From contig NZ_BFCH01000002.1 of the NCBI RefSeq assembly GCF_003112775.1, forward strand, positions 135,195-199,194: a stretch of 64,000 bases of DNA. Reading direction: 5' to 3'. Source of the stretch: Mycobacterium montefiorense. Its GTDB lineage: Bacteria; Actinomycetota; Actinomycetes; Mycobacteriales; Mycobacteriaceae. Below, one piece after another: positions 8,134-16,625 of this stretch (positions are counted from its first letter, which is position 1; every line of letters begins with the position of its first letter). The notes beneath the pieces were generated by a model, which searched no databases, had not been told where the DNA came from, and saw nothing but the letters and a program-made list of their open reading frames with translations. Position numbers and translations under genes: made by a program.

Positions 8134-9012
8134 TCACCCGGTCAGCTCGCCGGTGCGCGTGACTTCGTAGCCCAGCAGGCGCTCTGCTTCTTCGATACCA
8201 CCCTGCAGGTCACCGACGGCGTTCATCTTCGACAGATCCAGCCCGATCGTCACCAGCGTCAGGGCGATCTCCGAAGACAGACCGGTGATGATGACACTGG
8301 CACCCATCAGGCCGGACGCGTCCACCGTCTGCACCAGGTGGTTGGCCACCGTGGAGTCGATGGTCGGCACACCGGTGATGTCGATGACGACGACCTTCGC
8401 GCGGTTGGCTCGGATAGCTCTCAACAGCTGCTCGGTGACCTGGCGGGCGCGCTGACTGTCCAGCACACCGATGATCGGCAGAATCAGGAGCTGCTCGCGC
8501 ACCTGCAGCACCGGCGTGGACAGTTCGCGGATCGCCTCCTGCTGCTGGCGGATGATGCGCTCGCGTTCCTGCACGAAGGACACGCCCACGGTGTTGGCGA
8601 TGCGGTTGGCCGCCGGTTCATAGGCATCGAGAACGCGGTTGAGCATGTCGAAGTCGGTCTGATACTTCTCGAACAGCGAGCGAGCCAGCACGTCACGCAG
8701 CAGCAACACGATGCCGAGCACCTCGTCGGTTTCCACACCACGCGGAATGATGCGCTCGGACAGGTCGCGGGCGTAGTCCTGCAGCGCCTCGACGCTACCG
8801 GTCTCGAGCACCTCGACATAGTTGTCGTACACGGCGGTCGCTTCGGAGAAAATCTCCTCGGGCGTCATCGCGGTGAGTAGTTCCGCCTCGGTGATCCTGC
8901 GGGCCCATTCCTCGCGCAGATTGGTGCGGTTCTGCCGCAGGTGCTGCACGAGCTGCGGAAGAAGGCCTTCACTGGAGATACTTGCGGTGGTGACGGTGCT
9001 GGAATCTGACAT
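8134..9012 (-). CDS. rsbR: RsbR-like stressosome sensor protein
   Basis: A 292-residue protein. About 1-165 form a helical, globin-like sensor region (LREEWARRI, RDLSERIIPRGVE) ending in a helix linker (QQQEAIRELSTPV) that corresponds to the first phospho-Thr site of RsbR. About 170-285 form a STAS domain with DITGVPTIDSTVANHL as the second phosphorylation loop. It is the first gene of the operon rsbR-rsbS-rsbT-rsbX-rsbU-like-HDO and lies 159 bp from the divergent rsfB gene. The signal sensed is unknown. Only one RsbR paralogue is seen in the window. Confidence 0.88.
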   Translation of the reverse strand: MSDSSTVTTASISSEGLLPQLVQHLRQNRTNLREEWARRITEAELLTAMTPEEIFSEATAVYDNYVEVLETGSVEALQDYARDLSERIIPRGVETDEVLGIVLLLRDVLARSLFEKYQTDFDMLNRVLDAYEPAANRIANTVGVSFVQERERIIRQQQEAIRELSTPVLQVREQLLILPIIGVLDSQRARQVTEQLLRAIRANRAKVVVIDITGVPTIDSTVANHLVQTVDASGLMGASVIITGLSSEIALTLVTIGLDLSKMNAVGDLQGGIEEAERLLGYEVTRTGELTG

Positions 9013-9171
9013 CTGGCCTCCCGTGTGCCACGTCGCGCTCCGCAGTGCGCAGGTTCTTTTGCGAGACTAGCCTGATTGGACGCCGGGCAGGTGTTGAGGT
9101 CTTCTTCTTCTCGCAGTTCGCACGGCAGGTTAGGCTTGCACCACATTTAAGGCCCAGACGAAGGATCACCA
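9013..9171. promoter_or_regulatory. Divergent promoter region between rsbR and rsfB
   Basis: The 159-bp space separates two divergent sigma-regulator units, so it should carry promoters for both strands. A TTAGGCT stretch about 40 bases before rsfB could be a -10 element, and GAAGGA before the TTG start is a plausible ribosome binding site. I could not find a clear sigma-F-type GTTT / GGGTA pair. Confidence 0.4.
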
Positions 9172-9540
9172 TTGTCAGCTCCTGATTCGATTACCACGTT
9201 GGTCGCGGACCACGATGGGGTGTCCGTGGTCAGTGTCAGCGGTGAAATCGATTTGGTCACCGCTCCGGCCCTGGAGCAAGCGATCGGTGCGGTCGTTGCG
9301 GAAGGGCCGACGGCGCTGGTCATTGACCTCTCCGGGGTGGAGTTCCTCGGCTCGGTCGGGCTGAAGATTCTGGCGGCGACCTACGAGAAACTCGGCAAGT
9401 CCGCGGAGTTCGGCGTGGTCGCGCGGGGTCCCGCGACCCGGCGCCCGATCCACCTGACTGGTCTGGACAAGACGTTTCCCTTGTATCCGACGCTGGACGA
9501 CGCATTGACCGCGGTGCAAGACGGCACACTCAACCGCTGA
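9172..9540 (+). CDS. rsfB: Anti-anti-sigma factor RsfB
   Basis: A 122-residue STAS domain protein. The segment VIDLSGVEFLGSVGLKIL around residues 46-63 carries the Ser of the phosphorylation loop. In M. tuberculosis RsfB binds the anti-sigma factor UsfX/RsbW and frees sigma F. The start is the TTG at 9172, after GAAGGA. It is core genome (Rv3687c orthologue) and sits divergently from the stressosome operon, so that operon's phosphatase could act on it. That link is inferred from position and family. Confidence 0.88.
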   Translation: MSAPDSITTLVADHDGVSVVSVSGEIDLVTAPALEQAIGAVVAEGPTALVIDLSGVEFLGSVGLKILAATYEKLGKSAEFGVVARGPATRRPIHLTGLDKTFPLYPTLDDALTAVQDGTLNR

Positions 9541-9542
9541 CG

Positions 9543-10553
9543 TCAGCGCATCCGCGAAACGTTGCGCCAAAAGCTCACCAGGCTGTCGGTGCCGCCGAAC
9601 AGTGTCGTGAAGTTCGTCGAATCGACCAGAACGATGTCGCCGGCGCGGCGGCCGCTGGGCGGCATCCAGATCAGCGCATTGAACTCGGTGTTGCCCGCGG
9701 CGGTGAACGGGTGGGGCCGCGTCGGATCGACGCGTTGACGGCCCAGTACACGTAGGCCATCGCTTTCGGGCGCCGTCAGCTCGTAGTGCGGTAGGTGCGG
9801 GTGGAAGTTGAACGTCGTGACGTTGTCGAGCAGCCGCGGTGTGTCTAGATCCCGGAACCCGGTCAGCGGTGCGATCTGATTGGTGCCCTCGACGACTGCC
9901 GGCCTCAATCCCCAGGTGTTGTGGACGGGAACATGCAGCGCCTTCATCAGGGAGCGGGTGTATTTACTGAACCGCTGCTGACGGGGCACCAGCGGATCGC
10001 CGTGGTGCAGGTACTCGATCTGACGCTGCTTCGCGTCGTCGGTGAAGCCGACATCGTGATGGGGTGCCAGCAGCAGGCAGCTGCCTTCCCGCTGTAGCCA
10101 GGTCTCGATCGCGGCGATCTCTTCGGGGTGGGCCTCTTCCTGGGCGAGTAGGTGGTCGAGCCCGAACACCATCAAGGTGTCGGTGTCGGCCAGCACCCGT
10201 TCATCGATGGGCAGGTGGTAGCCGGCCTGGTCGATGCGCTGGAAAACCGCGACGGGATGACCGGTCAGTTCACCGGCAAGCTCCTGGAAGTGCAACGTCG
10301 AGCGGTGGAACAACTCCAGGGTTCCGGCGATGCCTTGCAGAAAGTGCGCCTGGTCCCACTCCGCGGTCTCGTAGTTCGGCCAGGCCACCCTGCGGACTTC
10401 GGTCATCGTGGAGAACCGGTTGTCCATCGCGGCAGGATCACGCTGGGCTTCCCACGGATAACTCCAGGTCCAGTAGATGCTGATGCGACGGTGCCCCGGC
10501 GTGCGCTTACGGGGAACGTGGGTCTGGTTGTAGGTGCGTGCGGGCGTACTCAT
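9543..10553 (-). CDS. Hypothetical protein, last gene of the DyP operon
   Basis: A 336-residue protein starting at the ATG at 10553; a longer reading frame upstream is only the antisense of the DyP gene. I do not recognise the family. The order of segments (TLMVFGLDHLLA, EEIAAIETWLQREGSCLLLAPHHDVGF, a late DIVLVDSTNF) resembles ThuA/glutamine-amidotransferase-like folds in which a flavodoxin-like core lies beside a His-rich loop, but that is only a guess. No signal peptide or membrane segment is evident. It lies 10 bp downstream of the DyP-type peroxidase gene and is probably part of the same transcript. Confidence 0.72.
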   Translation of the reverse strand: MSTPARTYNQTHVPRKRTPGHRRISIYWTWSYPWEAQRDPAAMDNRFSTMTEVRRVAWPNYETAEWDQAHFLQGIAGTLELFHRSTLHFQELAGELTGHPVAVFQRIDQAGYHLPIDERVLADTDTLMVFGLDHLLAQEEAHPEEIAAIETWLQREGSCLLLAPHHDVGFTDDAKQRQIEYLHHGDPLVPRQQRFSKYTRSLMKALHVPVHNTWGLRPAVVEGTNQIAPLTGFRDLDTPRLLDNVTTFNFHPHLPHYELTAPESDGLRVLGRQRVDPTRPHPFTAAGNTEFNALIWMPPSGRRAGDIVLVDSTNFTTLFGGTDSLVSFWRNVSRMR

Positions 10554-10563
10554 GGTGTCTCCA

Positions 10564-11880
10564 CTAGGTGAGCGTGGCCAGGTACCGGAGGCCGTTGAGG
10601 CCCGGAAGGAAGAAGTAGGCGCCACCGGTGAGCGTGGTGAAGGCGGGCAGACCCTTGAGAACCTTGCGGATCGGCCGCTTCGGGATCTTGAATTCCATTG
10701 TGCCGTCCTGACTTCCGCAGATCGGGTCGTGCTCGTTGCCCAACTCGTGGAAGTTTCGGTCGTTGATCCACACATTCTGCGCGAACTCGAATTGGCGCAC
10801 CAGGCTGGCGCAGATGATGAATGCCGCGATGCCCCGGTCCACACCGTCGTCGTCGGCGCCTTCGGCAAGGGCCTCACCGTAGGTCGCGCCGCGCCGGATC
10901 ATCCGGCGCCGGTTCATGTTGACGGCCGTGTCACGGGGGTTCAGCCGACGGATGTGGGATCCCAACGGCACGGCGTATCCGAACGGGTCCATCTCTTTGT
11001 AGTTGAAGTCGTTGTTACGCAGGGGATCCGCGCCGAGCTCGGGGTCGTCTTGCTTGGGCGCGAGGACCAGCGGCGCGCCGCTTCGCCACCTGCCCATCAT
11101 CTTCGCGCCAAGAAGATCCTGTTCGCCGGACGTGCCCGCCTGCTCGTCCAGATAGCTACGAAACAAGGCGACGTGCTCTTGCAGGCGCCGGTATGCCATG
11201 TAGCTGCCGTTGCGCGATAGCTCCTCTGGCTGTGGCAGATTCGCGACGACGCCTTCCTCGTCGGGATAGCCCAGGATGAATTCTCCCGCCTTCAGCGGTC
11301 CGCCCGAGCCCGGTGTCGGCTCTTCGCCACTTCCCTCGATCACCGGCTGCGACAGCCGATCCCGGAAACCGAAATGGTCATGGGCGTAGTCGAACGGCGG
11401 CGTCGCGTTCAAATCGAGATATGACAGCACCCGCACCCCGGGACAACGCGAGACAAGCTCGGCGTGCACGCTGGTACAGCGGTGATGCTCGGCATCGTTG
11501 CGGGCGAACAAGATTGCGATGGCATGCAGATCATCGGCGGCCAGCCCGCCACCCCAATTATCGGGATGATTGGAGCCGGTGTCGCCCAAGATTTCGGCAC
11601 GCGCCGCCATACCCTCCCGGAACGCGTCCGGGAAACTTGCCAGCGAATCCTCCGAAACACCCAGTGCCCGTAGGCCATTCCAGGTGAAGGCAAGCGTGAT
11701 CCACCGATCCTGGCTGTCCATCGTCGCACGGGCATCCAACGCCGATTGGACCTTGTCCACCAGTTCGGCCAGCCACGCCCGGCCGCCGGCAGGGTCGTCG
11801 AACGACAGAAACTCGTAACGTCCGGTCATCGCGGGCGTCCGCGTCACCAGGATGTGCTGGATATTGTCGAGGTCAAGCAT
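10564..11880 (-). CDS. DyP-type peroxidase family protein
   Basis: A 438-residue protein of the dye-decolorising peroxidase family. Diagnostic segments are HFGFRDRLSQP (the family's FGFRDG motif, with the catalytic Asp kept and the following Gly replaced by Arg), PLGSHIRRLNPRDT, and RRRMIRRGATYG, which holds the distal Arg. The proximal His is probably in the SHIRR segment or the late FHELGNE segment; I cannot tell which. The ATG at 11880 overlaps the upstream gene stop by one base (TGATG). There is no twin-Arg signal, so it is probably cytosolic. Substrate unknown. Confidence 0.85.
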   Translation of the reverse strand: MLDLDNIQHILVTRTPAMTGRYEFLSFDDPAGGRAWLAELVDKVQSALDARATMDSQDRWITLAFTWNGLRALGVSEDSLASFPDAFREGMAARAEILGDTGSNHPDNWGGGLAADDLHAIAILFARNDAEHHRCTSVHAELVSRCPGVRVLSYLDLNATPPFDYAHDHFGFRDRLSQPVIEGSGEEPTPGSGGPLKAGEFILGYPDEEGVVANLPQPEELSRNGSYMAYRRLQEHVALFRSYLDEQAGTSGEQDLLGAKMMGRWRSGAPLVLAPKQDDPELGADPLRNNDFNYKEMDPFGYAVPLGSHIRRLNPRDTAVNMNRRRMIRRGATYGEALAEGADDDGVDRGIAAFIICASLVRQFEFAQNVWINDRNFHELGNEHDPICGSQDGTMEFKIPKRPIRKVLKGLPAFTTLTGGAYFFLPGLNGLRYLATLT

Positions 11881-12440
11881 CACTGCATCTGGTCGAGCAT
11901 GTCGGAGAACGCGGCCTTGAGCCGCAGCGCCTTCTTGATCTCGTCGGCGGTGACGTACGGGTACTCGCCGTATTCGAGAAAGCTGGGGCATTGGTGATCG
12001 CGCACGAACTTGATGAACGCCTCGGGGTTGGTCTGCCAATCCTCGGGAAAGCCCTCGAGATTGGTGAACACGGTGGTGACGCCCGATTGCGAGAACAGCT
12101 TGATCGCGTCTTCGGTGTACTTGTCGAAGTCGGTGTCGAAAATCCCCTGGTATTGGAAGTGCAGTCCGGAGCCGACGTCGAACAGTTGCCAGCGCAGATA
12201 GTGCAGGCGCAGCGGGGCAAGCAGATCCGGATGTTCGGCGATGGCCGCCTCAATTACCCTGCCATACTCCCGGATTGCTTCTTCGCGGCCCGACTTGACC
12301 TTGGCGATGATCGAGAAGCCATAGCAGGCAGGTGTTCTCGGAAAGACGGGGCCGTACCGGCCGCGCTCGAGTTCAAAATATCCAGCGGCGGGAATGGCCA
12401 TCGCCGCGGGTTTGCTCCACTCGTGATCGGTTGCCGGCAT
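11880..12440 (-). CDS. Hypothetical protein, first gene of the DyP operon
   Basis: A 186-residue soluble protein with no recognised signature. The pattern of alternating strands and helices (YGFSIIAKVKSGREEAIREYG, HYLRWQLFDVGSGLHFQYQGIFD) looks like a tandem ferredoxin-like / dimeric alpha-beta barrel fold, related in shape to DyP and chlorite dismutase subunits. That is a structural guess. It overlaps the DyP gene by one base and so should be co-translated, which suggests that it is a partner of the peroxidase. Confidence 0.75.
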   Translation of the reverse strand: MPATDHEWSKPAAMAIPAAGYFELERGRYGPVFPRTPACYGFSIIAKVKSGREEAIREYGRVIEAAIAEHPDLLAPLRLHYLRWQLFDVGSGLHFQYQGIFDTDFDKYTEDAIKLFSQSGVTTVFTNLEGFPEDWQTNPEAFIKFVRDHQCPSFLEYGEYPYVTADEIKKALRLKAAFSDMLDQMQ

Positions 12441-12575
12441 CGTCTTCTCCCGTTGTTGGTCATGTCATCGTTGCACCGCCGCCGGGGCTGTGCATGTTTA
12501 TCTGTGGGGCAAAATGTCCGGGCTCAGCGTGTGCTGGGCCGTCCCGCAAGCGCGGCGCCGGCGTTCGGTGCGAAG

Positions 12576-13085
12576 ATGACCGACATGGATGTCGACCACC
12601 CGGAAGACGACCAACGCTGGGATCGCGGTACGCGTGGCGAAACCGAAACCGAGCGGCTCGACCGCAACTGGAACAGCCTGCTGCAGGAGCTGCGCGTGGT
12701 GCAGACCGGAGTGCAGCTGCTCACCGGGTTTCTGTTGACGCTCCCGTTCCAGCAGCGGTTCGACGTTCTCGATCACGACATGCGGATCGCATACCTGGTG
12801 ACAGTGGGATGTTCGGTGGCCGCGACGGTGCTGCTGATCGCCCCGGTGGGCATTCATCGGCTGCTGTTTCGGCGGCATCGCCTGCAGGTGCTGGTGTCGG
12901 CCGCGCACCGGTGCGCCTACGCCGGGCTGGCGTTGCTCGGGTTGGCGCTGACCGGGGTGACGGTCATCATCTTTGTCGCGGTGGCCGGGACCACGGCGGG
13001 GTTGACCGCGGGTGGATTAGCGCTAACGCTGTTCGCGTTTTTCTGGTGGCTGTTACCGCTGTCGCTGCGCACCCACGGCACCTAG
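12576..13085 (+). CDS. DUF6328-like four-helix membrane protein
   Basis: A 169-residue protein beginning at the ATG at 12576. After an acidic/basic leader (about 1-35) there are four hydrophobic segments at roughly 45-60, 70-90, 110-130 and 138-158. The motif NSLLQELRVVQTGVQLLTGFLLTLPFQ, with QRF shortly after it, is typical of the actinobacterial DUF6328 family. Function unknown. It lies 135 bp from the divergent DyP operon. Confidence 0.8.
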   Translation: MTDMDVDHPEDDQRWDRGTRGETETERLDRNWNSLLQELRVVQTGVQLLTGFLLTLPFQQRFDVLDHDMRIAYLVTVGCSVAATVLLIAPVGIHRLLFRRHRLQVLVSAAHRCAYAGLALLGLALTGVTVIIFVAVAGTTAGLTAGGLALTLFAFFWWLLPLSLRTHGT

Positions 13086-13760
13086 TCAGCGGCCGGGCGC
13101 TAGCGCCGCTATGCGGGTAGAGCTCAGCTGCTTGAGGAGGTCCCGCGCATCGGCGAAGACGGGTGACGCACCGGCCGCCGCCAATTCCTCGTGGGAGGTG
13201 CCGCCGCTCAACACCGCGATGCACGGCACCCCGGCGGCCTGGGCGGCATGCGCATCCCAGACGGCGTCGCCGACGAACACCGCGGTCTCAGGCGTCACCG
13301 CGGCCCGGTGCAGCGCCACTTCCACGATGCCCGGCTCGGGTTTGGCGGTGTCGACGTCGCGAGACGATGTCGTCGCCGCAATCACGTCGTCGCAATCGAG
13401 CACCTTGCGCAGCATCTCGAGGTCGTCGTCGGGTGCCGAACTGGCCAGCACCACCTGCAGGCCCAGATCGGCCACGTGGCGCAACAAATCCCGCGCGCCC
13501 GGCAACGGCGCCAGCAGGGGCGAGATCTCCCGGTAATAGCGGCTGTGTGCATCGCTGAGCCGATCCCGCACGTCCGCCGGCGCATCGTCGGAGAGCGCGG
13601 CCACCAACTTCGAGCCGTCCATGCCGATGCAGCGGTGGATCTGCCAGGCCGCGACCGATATGCCTTCGGAGTCAAAGGCTCGCAGCCACGCATAGACGTG
13701 CAGATAGTTGGAATCAACCAGGGTTCCGTCCACGTCGAAAAGGACAGCGGGTGCTCTCAT
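13086..13760 (-). CDS. HAD family phosphatase (beta-phosphoglucomutase-like)
   Basis: A 224-residue HAD subfamily IA hydrolase. Motif I is FDVDGTLVDSN near residues 8-18 (nucleophile and acid Asp), motif II VVLASSAP, motif III the Lys in TAKPEPGI, and motif IV FVGDAVWDAHAA. A helical cap lies between motifs I and II. The ATG at 13760 sits directly before motif I and is preferred over a start 48 bases upstream. It probably acts on a small phosphorylated metabolite. It converges with the membrane protein gene, with no gap between their stop codons. Confidence 0.87.
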   Translation of the reverse strand: MRAPAVLFDVDGTLVDSNYLHVYAWLRAFDSEGISVAAWQIHRCIGMDGSKLVAALSDDAPADVRDRLSDAHSRYYREISPLLAPLPGARDLLRHVADLGLQVVLASSAPDDDLEMLRKVLDCDDVIAATTSSRDVDTAKPEPGIVEVALHRAAVTPETAVFVGDAVWDAHAAQAAGVPCIAVLSGGTSHEELAAAGASPVFADARDLLKQLSSTRIAALAPGR

Positions 13761-13920
13761 CGCTGCGGCATACCCGCCTTCGGGTTGGCTGACACGGCGC
13801 CGAGCCATTTAGTGGCTGCCAAGCGGCAAATCGCGGTGCATTCTGTGCAGACTTTGAACCAGACGCCCACTCTAAACGTGAATCGTATTAGTGCCGAACA
13901 CGTTTGGGGAGGAGTCCGAG

Positions 13921-14220
13921 ATGAACTACCCGGTTGACTATGCGCGGACCACGCGTCAGCACGCCGGTGAGTCGCTGAAAAACTCGGCCAATATCCCAGG
14001 CTTGGCCGCGGTAGCGGCCGCTGTGACGACCCTGGCTGCTGGCCTGTACCAATTGGCTGCGGGACACGTCCTGATTGGTGTGGTCGCCGCAATTGCGGCC
14101 GTCGCCTTCGGCGTTGCGGGCTCGGGCCGGCTGATTGCTGCCCATCGCCACGTTCGCAAGGCCGAACTGCAGCTAGTAGCGATGTGCCGGAACGCCCCGG
14201 CACCTCCGCCGAGTAGTTGA
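13921..14220 (+). CDS. UsfY-like small membrane protein
   Basis: A 99-residue protein with a strong ribosome binding site (GGGGAGGAG) before the ATG at 13921. The opening DYARTTRQHAGES followed by a Pro-Gly turn and two hydrophobic helices (about 30-50 and 52-70) resembles UsfY, the protein encoded beside the sigma-F operon in M. tuberculosis. UsfY function is unknown. Finding a UsfY-like gene near a stressosome and rsfB suggests a common sigma-F regulon. The family match is from memory of the sequence pattern, so moderate. Confidence 0.6.
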   Translation: MNYPVDYARTTRQHAGESLKNSANIPGLAAVAAAVTTLAAGLYQLAAGHVLIGVVAAIAAVAFGVAGSGRLIAAHRHVRKAELQLVAMCRNAPAPPPSS

Positions 14221-14293
14221 TCGTGTTCGCTCGCCGGGAATTTTCGTGCGCGCAATTTTCTTCTACTGAACGTGTGTGGGGTGCGCCGGAACG

Positions 14294-14299
14294 GGGTAT
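14294..14299 (+). promoter_or_regulatory. Possible sigma-F-type -10 element
   Basis: GGGTAT stands 66 bases before the DUF4193 start, with a GTGTGT stretch about 16 bases upstream that only loosely fits the GTTT -35 of mycobacterial sigma-F promoters. The hexamer match is good, the -35 poor. Confidence 0.3.
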
Positions 14300-14365
14300 C
14301 GACACTCGCACGGGGGAGTGCATCGGACGTGCGTCATCCCGGCAGCTCAGCAGGAAGGTATGCCC

Positions 14366-14668
14366 ATGAAGACCGCAAGCGATTACGACGCGCGCCGTGT
14401 GAGCGACGTAGAGAACCAGGAGCCGGCCGAGCTACGCCAGCTTGATCCCAATTTGTCGGGGCCAGCCACCGCAGTAGTCGACGAGGACCCCAACGATGTG
14501 TACTTCTTCGAGCTGCCCGGCGCGGATTTGTCCGGCGAAGAACTTGCCGTGACGGTGATTCCGCAGCGGTCCGACGAGTTCACGTGCTCGACCTGTTTCC
14601 TGGTTCAGCACCGCCACCGGATGGTGCTGTCCAGCTCGGGGCTTCCCGTCTGCACCGATTGTGCTTAG
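14366..14668 (+). CDS. DUF4193 family protein
   Basis: A 100-residue acidic protein of the actinobacterial DUF4193 family. It has the signature FFELPGADLSGEEL in the middle and two Cys pairs at the end (CSTC and CTDC) that probably bind zinc. The ATG at 14366 is chosen over the ATG at 14360 because AGGAAGG ends one base before the latter and has proper spacing only for the former. Function unknown; the family is small, cytosolic and widespread in mycobacteria. Confidence 0.85.
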   Translation: MKTASDYDARRVSDVENQEPAELRQLDPNLSGPATAVVDEDPNDVYFFELPGADLSGEELAVTVIPQRSDEFTCSTCFLVQHRHRMVLSSSGLPVCTDCA

Positions 14669-14692
14669 TGCGGTTGGAAATACAATCGAAGG

Positions 14693-15073
14693 ATGCATGG
14701 CGTCTTAGTTTTTGACGGCCGATGTGGCATGTGCACACGGGAGGTCAATCGGCTGGCCCGGCTGAACCGAACGGGCATGTTGCGCATCGAACCGATGCAG
14801 TCACCGGGGATGGCCGAGCGGCTCGGGGTTACCGGCGAGCGAATGCTGCAATCCGCGTGGTGGCTGGATTCTTCCGGCGCGGTCTTCGCCGGAGCGCACG
14901 CGGTCAACGCCGCCCTGGCCGTGGCATTGGGCACGCGCCTGCCGTTGTGGATCTACCGGATCCCCGGCATTGGGGCGATGCAGAACGTCATCTATCGCTG
15001 GGTGGCGACACACCGATATCACTTTCGTGGTGTGACGCCGCTGTGTGAGGCCGAGCCCGAGCGATGCGCGTAG
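14693..15073 (+). CDS. DCC family thiol-disulfide oxidoreductase-like protein (DUF393, Rv3686c-like)
   Basis: A 126-residue DUF393 protein. It begins VLVFDGRCGMCTREVNRL, the DxxCxxC signature that names the family, and continues with the LYRIPG-like segment LWIYRIPGIGAM near the C-terminus. The CxxC resembles a thioredoxin active site, but activity is unproven. It lies immediately before cyp137, as Rv3686c does, and the P450 reading frame starts inside its last codons, so the two are probably co-translated. Confidence 0.85.
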   Translation: MHGVLVFDGRCGMCTREVNRLARLNRTGMLRIEPMQSPGMAERLGVTGERMLQSAWWLDSSGAVFAGAHAVNAALAVALGTRLPLWIYRIPGIGAMQNVIYRWVATHRYHFRGVTPLCEAEPERCA

Positions 15074-16424
15074 TCGCCACCGGACTGGCTTGAACCGCCC
15101 ACCCGGATTACCCGCGCCGCGCGCGGTACGTGCGGTTTTCGCCGCGGCGTACGCGCTTGCCTATCTGGTCGGCGGTGAGCGCCGAATGCTGCGATTGATA
15201 CGCCGGTACGGACCGATCATGACGATGCCGATCCTCAGTTTGGGCAACGTCGCGATTGTGTCCGACCCCGAACTGGTCAAGCAGGTTTTCACTGCTGCGC
15301 CCGAGGTCCTGCTCGGCGGTGAAGGGGTGGGACCCGCGGCCGCGATCTACGGGTCCGGATCGATGTTCGTCCAGGAAGAGCCCGAACATCTGCGCCGTCG
15401 CAAGCTTTTGACGCCGCCACTGCACGGCGCGGCGCTGAGCAGTTACGTGCCGATCATGCAGGAGTCGGCCCGCGCGGCGTTGCGCAGCTGGCCCGTTGAC
15501 CGTCCGTTCCAGATGCTGGAGGCGGCGCGGTCGCTGATGCTCGATGTGATCGTCAAGGTCATCTTCGGTGTCGACGATCCTGACGAGGTGCGGCGACTGG
15601 GCCGCCCATTCGAGCGATTGCTGAATCTTGGTGTCTCCGAGCAGTTGACGGTCCGCTACGCGCTACGGCGCCTCGGCACCTTGCGGGCGTGGCCCGCGCG
15701 GACTCAGGCCAATGCCGAGATCGATGGCGTCGTCATGCCGCTGATCGCCCAACGGCGAAGCGACCCCTATCTCGACCAGAAGCTCGACATTCTGGCGTTG
15801 TTGATGTCCGCGCGTGGCGATGGCGGAGAACAATTGTCGGACAACGAGATCCGCGACGACCTGATCACCTTGATGCTGGCGGGCCATGAAACCACCGCTA
15901 CCACGCTGGCCTGGCTGTTCGACCTGCTGCTGCACCATCCCGAAGCGTTACGGCGCGTGCAGGCCGAAGCCATTGGCGGTGGGGAAGACTTCACCACGGC
16001 GGTGATCAATGAGACCCTGCGCATACGTCCACCGGCGCCGTTCACGGCACGCGTTGCCGCGCAACCCTTTCCCATCGGCGGCTACCGTATTGAGGCCGGG
16101 ACGCGAGTCGTTGTCCATATCATCGCCATCAACCGCAACCCGCAGACCTACGCGAATCCGAATGAGTTCCGCCCCGAGCGCTTTCTCGGCTGCCGGCCGC
16201 ACACCTACGCCTGGGTTCCGTTCGGTGGTGGTATGAAACGCTGTCTAGGCGCGAGCTTTTCGATGCGCGAGCTGATCACTGTGTTGCACACACTGCTGCG
16301 CGAAGGCGAGTTCAGTGCCGTCGACGACAAGACGGAGCGGATTGTGCGGCGCTCGATAATGCTTGCGCCTGCGCACGGAACCCGAGTGCGGTTGCACGCC
16401 CGGGAACCGCGCACCGAGGAATAA
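15045..16424 (+). CDS. cyp137: Cytochrome P450 CYP137
   Basis: A 459-residue P450, complete. The I-helix oxygen-binding motif is AGHETT, the K-helix ExxR is ETLRIRP, and the haem loop is FGGGMKRCLGASF with the Cys thiolate ligand. A GTG start at 15045 lies within the DCC gene; the ATG/GTG choice is uncertain and a start after the DCC stop is possible. The neighbourhood (DCC gene, rsfB, tRNA-Pro, PLP lyase) matches Rv3685c. Substrate unknown. In this genome the tetronate island follows it directly, and a short diverged copy of its codons 143-160 lies at 39,958-40,016. Confidence 0.88.
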   Translation: MRPSPSDARSRHRTGLNRPPGLPAPRAVRAVFAAAYALAYLVGGERRMLRLIRRYGPIMTMPILSLGNVAIVSDPELVKQVFTAAPEVLLGGEGVGPAAAIYGSGSMFVQEEPEHLRRRKLLTPPLHGAALSSYVPIMQESARAALRSWPVDRPFQMLEAARSLMLDVIVKVIFGVDDPDEVRRLGRPFERLLNLGVSEQLTVRYALRRLGTLRAWPARTQANAEIDGVVMPLIAQRRSDPYLDQKLDILALLMSARGDGGEQLSDNEIRDDLITLMLAGHETTATTLAWLFDLLLHHPEALRRVQAEAIGGGEDFTTAVINETLRIRPPAPFTARVAAQPFPIGGYRIEAGTRVVVHIIAINRNPQTYANPNEFRPERFLGCRPHTYAWVPFGGGMKRCLGASFSMRELITVLHTLLREGEFSAVDDKTERIVRRSIMLAPAHGTRVRLHAREPRTEE

Positions 16425-16625
16425 TCTGAGTTTCAGGGTTTGCCCGGCAGGTCGGCTCGGGGCGGAGTTCGCTACAGCCCGAAAGCTTGTGTATAACAAC
16501 AGAAATACCGCGTACATGGTTCGAAATGTGCCGCCGGGGTCGCCGATGGGGCCACGACTACGATCCCCCCTCCTACCCACCCGGCGGGCTGGTGCCGCAG
16601 ACCGATCGGGTGACTCAGTTTGCGT

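Noticed and set aside
8128..8880. Plus-strand frame of 250 codons opposite rsbR
   Set aside because: His/Gln-rich translation typical of an antisense frame; RsbR on the other strand is a full-length match.
10534..11220. Plus-strand frame of 228 codons opposite the DyP gene
   Set aside because: Shadow of the DyP coding strand, with no ribosome binding site or domain.
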